Of a stretch of 9,406 nt of DNA, positions 1-6,139 are shown piece after piece. The position numbers were made by a program, and so were the translations under genes. Numbering within the stretch: position 1 is the first letter of the stretch; each line of letters begins with the position of its first letter. The notes beneath the pieces are model-generated. The model did not search any database. It saw only the letters and a program-made list of their open reading frames with translations, and had not been told where the DNA came from. The stretch is from Thermoleophilia bacterium (GTDB taxonomy: Bacteria; Actinomycetota; Thermoleophilia; Gaiellales; Gaiellaceae): assembly GCA_025927435.1 (NCBI GenBank), contig JAICLM010000072.1:1-9406 (forward strand), read 5' to 3'.

Positions 1-1
1 C

Positions 2-226
2 GCTCCCTATGCGCACGTGTTCGATCACTTCGGGCGAGCGCCGATCCCTCCCGCGAGCGCGCACTGGATCGGGGTTCGTGTCCGGTGGCCGGCCGACAGT
101 CCGTGGCGGTTCGAACATGCCGGGCTGAACGTCGTCCCCTCGCGGCGCGTGCTCGCTCGGCCGGGCGGCTGGTACCGCATCCCGCTCGCGTTCGCCAGGG
201 TGATTGCGAGGGACGCGCGCAGATAG
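2..226 (+). CDS. C-terminal fragment of an unrecognised protein, truncated by the window start
   Basis: The reading frame is already open at the window edge (codons from position 2: APYAHVFDHFG...) and ends at TAG 224-226, giving 74 visible residues. A GTG at 17 could be a start, but the frame continues upstream of it, so this is more likely the tail of a longer gene. The tail is rich in Arg, Pro and Trp, has no obvious membrane segment, and ends in a basic helix-like stretch (FARVIARDARR). I do not recognise a family from it. Codon composition matches the downstream genes. It is followed by 34 bases and then murA on the same strand. Confidence 0.55.
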   Translation, partial: APYAHVFDHFGRAPIPPASAHWIGVRVRWPADSPWRFEHAGLNVVPSRRVLARPGGWYRIPLAFARVIARDARR

Positions 227-246
227 AGCCTCTCCGAGGGCGCGGC

Positions 247-252
247 TATCCT
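247..252 (+). promoter_or_regulatory. Putative -10 box (TATCCT) for murA
   Basis: TATCCT fits the actinobacterial -10 pattern TANNNT and ends 8 bases before the murA ATG at 261. Transcription would then start at or almost at the start codon. No Shine-Dalgarno sequence is seen at normal spacing, and no TTGAC-like -35 was found. The box is one of a series before genes in this window, which raises its plausibility, but it is unproven. Confidence 0.35.
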
Positions 253-260
253 GGCCCGGC

Positions 261-1559
261 ATGTCCGTCACGACGGCGCCGCAGGCCCTCGTCATCGAGG
301 GCGGAAATCCGCTTCACGGCCGTATCCGAGCCTCCGGGAACAAGAACGGCGCTCTGCCGATCCTCGCGGCGTGCCTGCTGGCGGACGAGCCGGTCACGCT
401 CTCGAACGTCCCCCGCATCCGTGACGTCGAGACGATGCTGGAGCTCGTCTCCGGCACCGGCGCGAGCGCCGAGTGGACCGGGCCGAACGAGGTGCGGATC
501 GACTCGGAGGGGCTTTCGTCCCACGAGGTCGACGCAGTGCTCGCGGAACGGATCCGGGCGTCGTTCCTGCTCGCGGGCCCGTTGCTGGCGCGGCTCGGCC
601 GGGCGAGCGTGCCGCCGCCGGGCGGTGACGTGATCGGGCGCCGACGGCTCGATCCACACATCCACGCGCTCGAGCGGCTCGGCACGCGGATCGCGATCGA
701 GAGCCGCTACGAGATGCGGACGGAGGGACTGCGCGGCGCCGAGATCTTCCTCGACGAGGCGAGCGTGATGGCGACGGAGAACGCGGTGATGGCGGCCGTC
801 CTCACGCCCGGCGAGACCACGATCGGAAACGCCGCCTGCGAGCCCCACGTGCAGGATCTGTGCCGCTTCCTCATCTCGCTTGGGGCCCAGATCGAGGGGA
901 TCGAGTCGAACGTTCTCCGGATCCACGGCGTCGAGCGGTTGGGGGGAGGGGAGTGGGCGATCGCTCCCGAGCACATCGAGGTGGGTAGCTTCATCGGCCT
1001 CGCCGCCGTCACGAACAGCGACCTCACGATCGAAGCCGTCAAGCCGCGCGACATGGTCACGATCCTCACGGCGTTCAGCCGCCTCGGGATCGTGGTCGAG
1101 CTCGGAGACGACTGGCTGCGAGTACCGCCGCACCAGGAGCTCGTGATCCAGAACGACCTCGGCGACCAGGTGCCGAAGATCGAGGACGGCCCCTGGCCTG
1201 CGTTCCCGGCGGACCTCACCTCGATTGCGGTCGCCGTGGCGACGCAGGCGTGGGGAACGATCCTCGTGTTCGAGAAGATGTTCGAGAACCGACTGTTCTT
1301 CGTGGACAAGCTGGTCTCGATGGGCGCGCGGATCATCGTTTGCGACCCGCACCGCGTCGTGGTCAGCGGCCCGTCGCGTCTCTACGGGCAGCGCCTGACG
1401 AGCCCGGACATCCGTGCCGGCATGGCGATCCTGATCGCCGCTCTCTGCGCGAGCGGCCGTTCCGTGATCGGCAACGTGGCCGAGATCGACCGTGGCTACG
1501 AGCGGATCGACGACCGGCTCCGCGCCCTCGGCGCGCAGATCGAGCGCGTCGAGGCATAA
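261..1559 (+). CDS. murA: UDP-N-acetylglucosamine 1-carboxyvinyltransferase (MurA), Asp-type active site
   Basis: MurA transfers enolpyruvate from PEP to UDP-GlcNAc in the cytoplasm, the committed step of peptidoglycan synthesis. The 432-residue length is normal. Visible motifs are SGNKNGALP near residues 25-33 (with the substrate-binding Lys28), the active-site loop PPPGGDVIG at about 118-126, FPADL near 315-319 (Asp318, the expected general base), and a C-terminal DIRAG...IDRGYERIDDRLRALGA segment typical of the family. The loop residue that is Cys115 in E. coli is Asp123 here. Family knowledge says Cys-to-Asp enzymes (for example in Mycobacterium tuberculosis) are active but resist fosfomycin. 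I chose ATG 261 because homology begins at about residue 10 (LVIEGGNPLHG). An upstream in-frame GTG at 204 would add 19 unrelated residues and overlap the preceding gene. No spaced Shine-Dalgarno sequence is present. Confidence 0.95.
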   Translation: MSVTTAPQALVIEGGNPLHGRIRASGNKNGALPILAACLLADEPVTLSNVPRIRDVETMLELVSGTGASAEWTGPNEVRIDSEGLSSHEVDAVLAERIRASFLLAGPLLARLGRASVPPPGGDVIGRRRLDPHIHALERLGTRIAIESRYEMRTEGLRGAEIFLDEASVMATENAVMAAVLTPGETTIGNAACEPHVQDLCRFLISLGAQIEGIESNVLRIHGVERLGGGEWAIAPEHIEVGSFIGLAAVTNSDLTIEAVKPRDMVTILTAFSRLGIVVELGDDWLRVPPHQELVIQNDLGDQVPKIEDGPWPAFPADLTSIAVAVATQAWGTILVFEKMFENRLFFVDKLVSMGARIIVCDPHRVVVSGPSRLYGQRLTSPDIRAGMAILIAALCASGRSVIGNVAEIDRGYERIDDRLRALGAQIERVEA

Positions 1560-1573
1560 CCGGCGCGAGCGGT

Positions 1574-1579
1574 TACCCT
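1574..1579 (+). promoter_or_regulatory. Putative -10 box (TACCCT) for the HisB-like gene
   Basis: TACCCT lies in the 27-base gap after murA and ends 7 bases before ATG 1587. That spacing would place the transcript start at or beside the start codon. No Shine-Dalgarno sequence is visible. It suggests that the HisB-like gene and ridA can be transcribed separately from murA. No -35 element is recognisable. Confidence 0.35.
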
Positions 1580-1586
1580 CCGACAC

Positions 1587-2108
1587 ATGAGCGAGCAGGC
1601 TGCGGCGGGCGTGCGGGTCAACGTCTACGGGCACGGCGACGCGACGGTCGACACGGGGCTGCCCGTGCTCAACCGGCTGCTCGCACGCCTCGCCGAAACC
1701 GCGCGCTTCGACCTCGTGCTCGACATCGAGCCCGGCGACACGCAGGCCGAGGTGGAGGCGGCCGCCGGCGCCCTCGGCCACGCTCTCGCGGGCCCGCTGC
1801 GAGCGGAGGGCGCGCGCGGCTACGGCTCCGCCGAGATGACGTCGGCGGAGGCGCTCGCGTCGGTCGTCCTGGAGACGCCCGACGAGCCGCTTTTCGTGAC
1901 CAACGTCGACCTCACCCAGGCCCGGATCGGGGGGCTCGGCACCGACGTCGTACGCCGGTTCCTCGAGGTGCTGGCCGAGAACGCGGGACTCGTCCTCCAC
2001 GTCCGGCTCCTCAATGGAACCGACAGTGGCCACGTGCTCGAGGCGATCTTCAAGGGTCTCGGCGCGGCGCTGGCTCAGGCATGCGAGCGACGGGAAGCCC
2101 GTCCATGA
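1587..2108 (+). CDS. Degenerate imidazoleglycerol-phosphate dehydratase (HisB)-like protein, probably not a HisB enzyme
   Basis: The 173 residues follow the HisB fold order. GDATVDTGLPVLNRLL (17-32) matches the HisB TGI-FLDHML region, GDTQAEVEAAAGALGHAL (50-67) the GD-iD-HH-vED-lG-AL region, RGYGSAEMTSAEAL (77-90) the RYG-PMDEAL region, and LHVRLLNGTDSGHVLEAIFKG (137-157) the LH--G-N-HH--EA-FKA region. True HisB binds two Mn ions through His and Glu residues in these motifs. Here the DHML His is Asn, the central HH pair is gone, and the last HH is GH. Only His149, Glu152 and Glu88 remain of the usual ligands. Classical dehydration of imidazole glycerol phosphate is therefore unlikely. No other his gene is nearby. 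The frame is intact with a normal length (HisB is usually about 190-200), so it looks like a maintained protein rather than a pseudogene. Its stop overlaps the ridA start by 4 bases (ATGA). The fold assignment is by motif order and the function is unknown. Confidence 0.75.
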   Translation: MSEQAAAGVRVNVYGHGDATVDTGLPVLNRLLARLAETARFDLVLDIEPGDTQAEVEAAAGALGHALAGPLRAEGARGYGSAEMTSAEALASVVLETPDEPLFVTNVDLTQARIGGLGTDVVRRFLEVLAENAGLVLHVRLLNGTDSGHVLEAIFKGLGAALAQACERREARP

Positions 2109-2491
2109 GCGAAAAGCAGGTTGTGAGGACCGAGGCTGCGCCGGCGCCGTTCCAGGGAGCGCCGTACTCGCAGGCGATCGCGGCCGGCGGCTTCGTCTTC
2201 GTCTCCGGACAGCTCGGCCTGAAGCCGGGCGACAGCGCGATCTCCGGCGGGATCCAGGAACAGACCGAGCAGGTCTTCGCGAACCTGAAGGCGATCCTCG
2301 AGGAGGCGGGAAGCGGGCTCGACCGGCTCGTGAAGACGACCGTCTTCCTCCAGCGGCTCGACGACTTCCAGGCGATGAACGAGATCTACGCGGGGCACGT
2401 GGGCGAGCAGCCGCCTGCGCGGGCGACCGTAGAGGTCGCAAAGCTCCCTTCCGGCGCACTGGTCGAGATCGAGGCGATCGCGCTGCTGTAG
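2105..2491 (+). CDS. ridA: RidA family reactive-intermediate (enamine/imine) deaminase
   Basis: The 128-residue protein has the full RidA/YjgF/YER057c layout: GAPYSQAI (18-25), VSGQLGL (33-39), QTEQVFANLKAILEEAG (53-69), KTTVFL (77-82) and PPARATVEVAKLP (103-115) followed by VEIEAIA. Arg106 matches E. coli Arg105, which grips the substrate carboxylate. Glu121 matches Glu120, which positions the hydrolytic water. The E. coli Cys107 position is Thr here. RidA proteins hydrolyse 2-aminoacrylate and related enamines/imines released by PLP enzymes such as threonine/serine dehydratase. The ATG at 2105 overlaps the stop of the HisB-like gene as ATGA, so translation is probably coupled. No separate promoter is visible. 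The subfamily (true RidA versus Rid1-7) is not certain. Confidence 0.92.
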   Translation: MSEKQVVRTEAAPAPFQGAPYSQAIAAGGFVFVSGQLGLKPGDSAISGGIQEQTEQVFANLKAILEEAGSGLDRLVKTTVFLQRLDDFQAMNEIYAGHVGEQPPARATVEVAKLPSGALVEIEAIALL

Positions 2492-2501
2492 GGGGGCACT
2501 C

Positions 2502-2514
2502 CGCCGGTCCGGCG
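2502..2514 (+). repeat. 13-base perfect inverted repeat between ridA and the CCA-family gene
   Basis: CGCCGG-T-CCGGCG is a perfect 6-base-arm inverted repeat with a single central base. It lies directly upstream of, and touches, the possible -10 box at 2514-2519. It could be an operator half-site pair or a weak 5-bp RNA hairpin. It is not followed by a T tract, so it is not a standard terminator. In such GC-rich DNA chance occurrence is quite possible. Confidence 0.3.
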
Positions 2515-2519
2515 ACAAT
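2514..2519 (+). promoter_or_regulatory. Weak putative -10 box (GACAAT) for the CCA-family gene
   Basis: GACAAT ends 6 bases before GTG 2526 and differs from TANNNT only at the first base. Spacing fits a leaderless transcript, and there is no Shine-Dalgarno sequence. The preceding position is occupied by an inverted repeat. This is a weaker match than the boxes before murA, sepF and the DUF167 gene. Confidence 0.22.
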
Positions 2520-2525
2520 GGCCGG

Positions 2526-3947
2526 GTGCGCCAGGAGATCGAGGAATACGTGCGCTCGCTCGGGCTCGACGCCTATCTCGTCGGCGGCGCGGTGCGCGAC
2601 GAGCTGCTCGGGCTGGACTCGAAGGACGCCGACTTCCTCGTGCCCGGTCTCGACACCGAGGGCCTGCGCGAGGCGCTCGCGCCGCACGGGCGCGTGGAGG
2701 ACCTCGTGGTCGCGGATCGGCTCGTCGGCGTGCGGTTCCACCCGCGCGACGGCGGGATCCGGAACCTGACCCCGGCCGGGATCGAGTTCGCGCCTCCGCG
2801 CAAGGAGGTTTCCACCGGGCCAGGCAGGCACGACTTCGAGATCGTCGCCGACCCGGAGCTGTCGGTGGAGGACGACATGCGCCGGCGCGACTTCACCGTC
2901 AATGCGATGGCGCGCCGGCTCGCGGACGGGGAGCTCGTCGACCCGCTCGACGGCCGAGTAGACCTCGAGGCTCGCCGGTTGCGCACCGTCTCGCCGCAGA
3001 GCTTCCGCGAGGATCCGCTGCGGCTGGTCCGCGCTCTCCGTTTCGTCTCGCAGCTCGGCTTCGAGCCGGACGAGGAGCTGCTCGCGCAGATGCGCGAGGA
3101 GGCGCCCGCGGTGAAGCTCGTGTCGGGCGAGCGCATCGGCGGCGGTCTCTCCGCAGACGGAATGGGAGAGCTGTCGAAGCTCCTGGTCGGCGCCGAGCCG
3201 GCCCGCGCGCTACGGCTGGCGCGCGACACCGGCGTCCTGGTCGAGCTCCTGCCCGAGTTCGGCCCCGCGATCGGCTTCGACCAGGAGAGCCGCTACCACG
3301 ATCTCACGGTCGACGAGCACACGTTCGCCGTCGTCCAGGCTGCCGCGGAGCTGGGATTCTCGCTGCCCGTGCGGCTCGCGGCGCTCTTCCACGACCTCGG
3401 CAAGCCGATCGTGGGGTGGCGCGGGAGCGACGGGCGTCTGCACTACTACGCGCGGCCGGGCTTCGCCGCGCACGGACACGACCAGGTCGGCGCCGACCTC
3501 GCCGCCGAAGCGCTGCTGCGTCTGCGGTATCCGAACGCGCTGCGGAGGCACGTCGTGCGGATCGTACGGCGGCACATGTTCCAGCCGGGGAAAGGCGATG
3601 CCCGGCGAGCGCGGCGGTTCCTGCGCCGCAACGGGGACGAGCTCGCGTTCGACCTCATCGACCACAAGCACGCCGATCTCCTCGGCAAGCGCGGCAGCGA
3701 CGGGGAGCCGCCGCCGGTCGACGAGATCGAGCGGCTCGCGAGCTTCCGCGAGGTCGTGCGGCAGGAGCTGTCGAGCCCACACCGTCTGCAGGATCTCGCG
3801 GTGGACGGGAATGACCTGCTCGAGCTCGGCGTCCGGCCCGGGCCGCAGCTCGGGCGCATCCTCCACGACCTCCTCGACGCAGTCGTGGACGAGCCCGCCC
3901 TCAACACCCGCGACCGGCTGCTCGCGCGCGCGAAGGAGCGGCTGTGA
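2526..3947 (+). CDS. Class II CCA tRNA nucleotidyltransferase / poly(A) polymerase family protein with HD domain
   Basis: The N-terminal head is a class II nucleotidyltransferase: GGAVRDELLG (20-29) is the GG-VRD nucleotide-binding motif, DSKDADF (31-37) carries the metal-binding Asp34 and Asp36, RRDFTVNAMA (120-129) and REDPLRLVRALRF (161-173) are the following family motifs. Residues about 255-390 form an HD phosphohydrolase-type domain (His264, FHD at 288-290 with GKP next, and His317). The C-terminal LQDLAVDGNDLLELG-PGPQLGRIL segment is typical of HD-containing CCA-adding enzymes. The likely role is adding or repairing the 3' CCA end of tRNAs in the cytoplasm. Bacterial poly(A) polymerases share the catalytic motifs and cannot be excluded. 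The 473-residue length is normal. GTG 2526 is preferred because GGAVRD then falls at residue 20, as in relatives. The stop overlaps the pgeF start (GTGA). Confidence 0.88.
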   Translation: MRQEIEEYVRSLGLDAYLVGGAVRDELLGLDSKDADFLVPGLDTEGLREALAPHGRVEDLVVADRLVGVRFHPRDGGIRNLTPAGIEFAPPRKEVSTGPGRHDFEIVADPELSVEDDMRRRDFTVNAMARRLADGELVDPLDGRVDLEARRLRTVSPQSFREDPLRLVRALRFVSQLGFEPDEELLAQMREEAPAVKLVSGERIGGGLSADGMGELSKLLVGAEPARALRLARDTGVLVELLPEFGPAIGFDQESRYHDLTVDEHTFAVVQAAAELGFSLPVRLAALFHDLGKPIVGWRGSDGRLHYYARPGFAAHGHDQVGADLAAEALLRLRYPNALRRHVVRIVRRHMFQPGKGDARRARRFLRRNGDELAFDLIDHKHADLLGKRGSDGEPPPVDEIERLASFREVVRQELSSPHRLQDLAVDGNDLLELGVRPGPQLGRILHDLLDAVVDEPALNTRDRLLARAKERL

Positions 3948-4639
3948 TCCGCTGGGAGGCCGCGGGCTACCGGGTCGCGTTTACCACGCGGGTCGGCGGC
4001 GTGAGCGAGGGTCCCTTCGCTTCGCTCAACCTCGGCCGCAAGAGCGGGGACGACCCCGAGCACGCCGAAGAGAACCGGCGCATCGCGTGCGCGGCGATCG
4101 GTGCTGACGTGGAGCAGCTCGCGCTGAACTTCCAGGTTCACTCGGCGCGCGTGCTGCGAGCGGCGCCGCGGATGCGCGGCGAGCATGCAGATGGCCTGTG
4201 GACGGAGGAGCCCGGCCTGCCGATCCTGGCCATGTCCGCCGACTGCCTGCCGATCGTGCTCGCCCGAGCCGGCAGGCCGGGCATTGCAGTTCTCCACGCC
4301 GGCTGGCGCGGCTTGCTCGCCGGCATCGTCGCCGCGGGCACGGAAGCGCTCGGCGGCGGTGAGATCGCGGCCGCGGTCGGCCCCGCGATCGGACCGTGCT
4401 GCTACGAGGTGGGCGAGGAGGTGGCAAAGCCGTTCCGCGCCCGCTTCGGTGACGACGTCGTGGAGCAGGGCCGCCTCGATCTGTGGACGAGCGCCGAGCG
4501 CGCGCTCCATGCCGCCGGGATCGAGCGGGTCGACCGCTTCGACCGCTGCACCGCCTGCGAGCCGAAGTCCTTCTTCTCGCACCGGCGCGACGCCGGCCTC
4601 ACCGGTCGCCAGGGAGTGATCGCCTATGTCTCCGGCTGA
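3944..4639 (+). CDS. pgeF: Peptidoglycan editing factor PgeF (YfiH/DUF152, laccase-domain family)
   Basis: The 231-residue protein matches the YfiH/YlmD family: FTTRVGGVSEGPFASLNLG (13-31), FQVHSARV (63-70), SADCLPIVLA (98-107), VLHAGWRGL (116-124), GPAIGPCCYEVGEEV (146-160) and a C-terminal CTACEPKSFFSHRRD...GRQG-IAYV (202-229). His66, Cys101 and His118 correspond to the metal ligands of E. coli YfiH. Family members have been described as purine nucleoside phosphorylase/adenosine deaminase enzymes. In E. coli PgeF removes L-Ser wrongly attached to UDP-MurNAc, protecting cell-wall composition. Which activity dominates here cannot be told. The GTG start at 3944 overlaps the preceding stop by 4 bases, which implies translational coupling. 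It is the first gene of a ylmD-like division-associated block. Confidence 0.93.
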   Translation: MIRWEAAGYRVAFTTRVGGVSEGPFASLNLGRKSGDDPEHAEENRRIACAAIGADVEQLALNFQVHSARVLRAAPRMRGEHADGLWTEEPGLPILAMSADCLPIVLARAGRPGIAVLHAGWRGLLAGIVAAGTEALGGGEIAAAVGPAIGPCCYEVGEEVAKPFRARFGDDVVEQGRLDLWTSAERALHAAGIERVDRFDRCTACEPKSFFSHRRDAGLTGRQGVIAYVSG

Positions 4640-5219
4640 GATCCGCGAGCGTTACGAGCGCATCCGCGAGGAGGTCGGGCCGCAGGTCACGGTCGTTGCG
4701 GCGACGAAGTACGTCTCCCTCGAGGACCTGGCCGCGCTCGGCGAGGCCGGGGTCGAGGTGATCGGCGAGAACCGCGCGCAGGACCTGGAGGCAAAGCACG
4801 CCCGCTACGGCGACGCCTTTCGCTGGCACTTCATCGGCCACCTCCAGAGCCGTAAGGCGCCGGTCGTGAGCGAGCTGTGCGAGCTCTGCCACTCGCTCGC
4901 CTCCGGGTCGGCGGCGAGAAAGCTGACGATCCCCGCGCTCGTCGAGGTGAACCTCTCCGGCGAGGCGACGAAGTCGGGCGTGACTCCGGAGGAGCTGCCC
5001 GCAATGCTCGAGGCCTATCCGGACGTGCGGGGGCTGATGACGATGCCGCCCGCGACCGGCGACCCCGAGGGCTCGCGGCCGTACTTCCGCCGTCTTCGCG
5101 AGCTCGCCGAGGCGCACGGGCTACGCGAGCTCTCGATGGGGACGAGCCAGGATTACCGGATCGGCGCGGAGGAGGGGGCGACCTACGTCCGGGTCGGCGC
5201 AGTCCTGTGGCAGCGCTAA
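4626..5219 (+). CDS. YggS/PLPBP family pyridoxal-phosphate homeostasis protein
   Basis: The 197-residue protein carries the family's PLP-barrel marks: VVAATKYV (23-30) with Lys28 as the PLP-binding residue, GENRAQDL (47-54), WHFIGHLQSRK (67-77), LVEVNLSGEATKSG (105-118), GLMTMPP (136-142), SMGTSQDYRIG (170-180) and VRVG (188-191). Such proteins bind PLP and buffer its level, affecting amino-acid metabolism, and have no proven catalytic reaction. It is shorter than usual (about 220-235). The region from CHSLASGSAARKL to IPALVEVN (88-108) is compressed relative to family members. The ATG lies inside pgeF, giving a 14-base overlap. Starting here leaves a short but complete N-terminal helix before the Lys strand. 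It is the counterpart of Bacillus ylmE. Confidence 0.92.
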   Translation: MSPAEIRERYERIREEVGPQVTVVAATKYVSLEDLAALGEAGVEVIGENRAQDLEAKHARYGDAFRWHFIGHLQSRKAPVVSELCELCHSLASGSAARKLTIPALVEVNLSGEATKSGVTPEELPAMLEAYPDVRGLMTMPPATGDPEGSRPYFRRLRELAEAHGLRELSMGTSQDYRIGAEEGATYVRVGAVLWQR

Positions 5220-5222
5220 CAT
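5217..5222 (+). promoter_or_regulatory. Putative -10 box (TAACAT) for sepF
   Basis: TAACAT fits TANNNT, includes the yggS stop codon TAA (5217-5219), and ends 10 bases before the sepF ATG at 5233. Transcripts would have a leader of only a few bases. No Shine-Dalgarno sequence is visible between it and the ATG. No -35 element is recognisable. Confidence 0.35.
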
Positions 5223-5232
5223 CGGCTCGGCC

Positions 5233-5775
5233 ATGGCTCTCTCCGACGTCTGGGCCCGTACGCTCGTCTACTTCGGCATCGCCGAGGAAGAGGACTGGGA
5301 CGAGGACTATCTCACCGAGGACGAGCTCGCCGAGGGGTACGAGCAGAACGTGCGCCGCCTGCCCGCCCGCCGGTCGCGGCACGACTACGACGACGACTGG
5401 ACCGACCCCGAGCCCGATGGGCAGCGGACGAGCATCCTTCGGCCGCGCAGTGAGCCGCGCCGCGTGCGCAACCTCCAGCCCGTCCAGGGCGCCGGCGCCT
5501 CCCGCGTCCACCTGATCCTCCCGCGCAGCTTCAACGACGCGCAGCAGGTTGCCGACCGGTTCAAGAACGGCGTGCCGGTGATCCTCAACCTCCAGTCCGC
5601 GGACAGCGAGCTCTCCAAGCGTCTCATCGACTTCGCGAGCGGCCTCACCTACGCGCTCGACGGCGGGATGCAGCGGATCGCCGACAAGGTGTTCCTGCTC
5701 ACGCCGAGCGACGTCGAGCTCTCCGCCGAGGACCGGGCACGGATGCTCGAGCGGGGCTTCTTCAACCAGGCGTAG
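5233..5775 (+). CDS. sepF: Cell division protein SepF
   Basis: SepF tethers FtsZ filaments to the membrane at the division site and is the usual membrane anchor in Gram-positives lacking FtsA. The 180-residue protein has the standard build: an N-terminal amphipathic membrane-binding helix (ALSDVWARTLVYFGI, 2-16), an acidic and basic low-complexity linker (about 17-90, with many Asp/Glu then Arg), and the folded C-terminal domain (about 91-177). The domain includes VHLILPRSFNDAQQVADRF, VPVILNLQSADSELSKRLIDFASGL and LDGGMQRIADKVFLLTPSDVEL. The Gly-rich turn at 143-144 lies at the known dimer/filament interface. It sits between yggS and yggT exactly as in Bacillus (ylmE-sepF-ylmG). It has its own possible -10 box upstream. 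Confidence 0.96.
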   Translation: MALSDVWARTLVYFGIAEEEDWDEDYLTEDELAEGYEQNVRRLPARRSRHDYDDDWTDPEPDGQRTSILRPRSEPRRVRNLQPVQGAGASRVHLILPRSFNDAQQVADRFKNGVPVILNLQSADSELSKRLIDFASGLTYALDGGMQRIADKVFLLTPSDVELSAEDRARMLERGFFNQA

Positions 5776-5813
5776 GCAACAGGAGTAGCGCCGACCAGCG
5801 CGAACCTCGACGA

Positions 5814-6128
5814 ATGGGCGTCTCGGCCAGTTTGACCATGCCGGTGGGCGACGCCGTCTCGAGCGTCACCACGTTCATCTGGGCGTTCACGCTCGTCTAC
5901 ACGCTCACGCTCTTCGCGTACATCCTCACGAGCTGGCTGCGGCTGCCGTATTCGCCCACGCTCAACCGGATCCAGCGCTTTCTCTACGACGTCTGCGAGC
6001 CGTACCTGCGGCTGTTCCGGCGCATCCTGCCCTCGTTCGGGGGGCTCGATCTCTCGCCGATGGTCGCGCTGATCGTGCTCTGGATCGTCTCCGGATTCGT
6101 GATCCGGCTCATCGACAACTACGCCTGA
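5814..6128 (+). CDS. YggT family membrane protein
   Basis: The 104-residue protein has two hydrophobic helices, at about 17-40 (SVTTFIWAFTLVYTLTLFAY...) and 82-100 (SPMVALIVLWIVSGFVIRLI). Between them is the family signature region with NRIQRFLYDVCEPYLRLFRRILPSFGGLDLSP, which matches the YggT/YlmG core (N--------T-P-L-P-R---P--GGLDLSP). The role is poorly defined; members are linked to envelope integrity, osmotic tolerance and, in plastids, nucleoid and division functions. The start is uncertain: ATG 5814 or ATG 5838 would both keep both helices. An AGGAG at 5781 is too far away to serve ATG 5814, and only a weak GAACCT at 5802-5807 lies at leaderless spacing. Confidence 0.9.
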   Translation: MGVSASLTMPVGDAVSSVTTFIWAFTLVYTLTLFAYILTSWLRLPYSPTLNRIQRFLYDVCEPYLRLFRRILPSFGGLDLSPMVALIVLWIVSGFVIRLIDNYA

Positions 6129-6134
6129 GGAGAG
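6128..6134 (+). promoter_or_regulatory. Shine-Dalgarno site for divIVA (AGGAGAG)
   Basis: AGGAG at 6128-6132 lies 7 bases before ATG 6140 and overlaps the end of the yggT stop codon. This is one of only two classical, well-spaced ribosome binding sites in the window and fixes the divIVA start. Confidence 0.75.
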
Positions 6135-6139
6135 ACGAC

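Noticed and set aside
204..260. Upstream GTG start for murA adding 19 residues
   Set aside because: The added residues show no MurA homology, overlap the preceding gene, and lie upstream of the TATCCT box. ATG 261 gives the normal N-terminus.
1250..2104. Long in-frame extension upstream of ridA
   Set aside because: RidA homology begins just after ATG 2105. The upstream part is a shadow frame of murA and the HisB-like gene with Arg/Pro/Ala-rich sequence.
1587..2108. Calling this gene functional hisB
   Set aside because: Most metal-coordinating His residues are missing and there is no his operon context, so the name would imply an activity the sequence does not support.
246..2831. A very long open frame on the - strand (861 codons) across murA, the HisB-like gene, ridA and the start of the CCA-family gene
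   Set aside because: It lies opposite four well-recognised + strand genes, is dominated by Arg, Pro, Ala and Asp, shows no family motif, and is the kind of spurious frame expected where third positions are almost all G or C.
3446..4582. Long - strand frame (378 codons) opposite the CCA-family gene and pgeF
   Set aside because: Arg/Ala/Ser-rich composition, no recognisable motif, and full overlap with two conserved + strand genes.
5781..5785. AGGAG as ribosome binding site for yggT
   Set aside because: It is 28 bases before ATG 5814, and no in-frame start codon lies at 5-10 bases from it.
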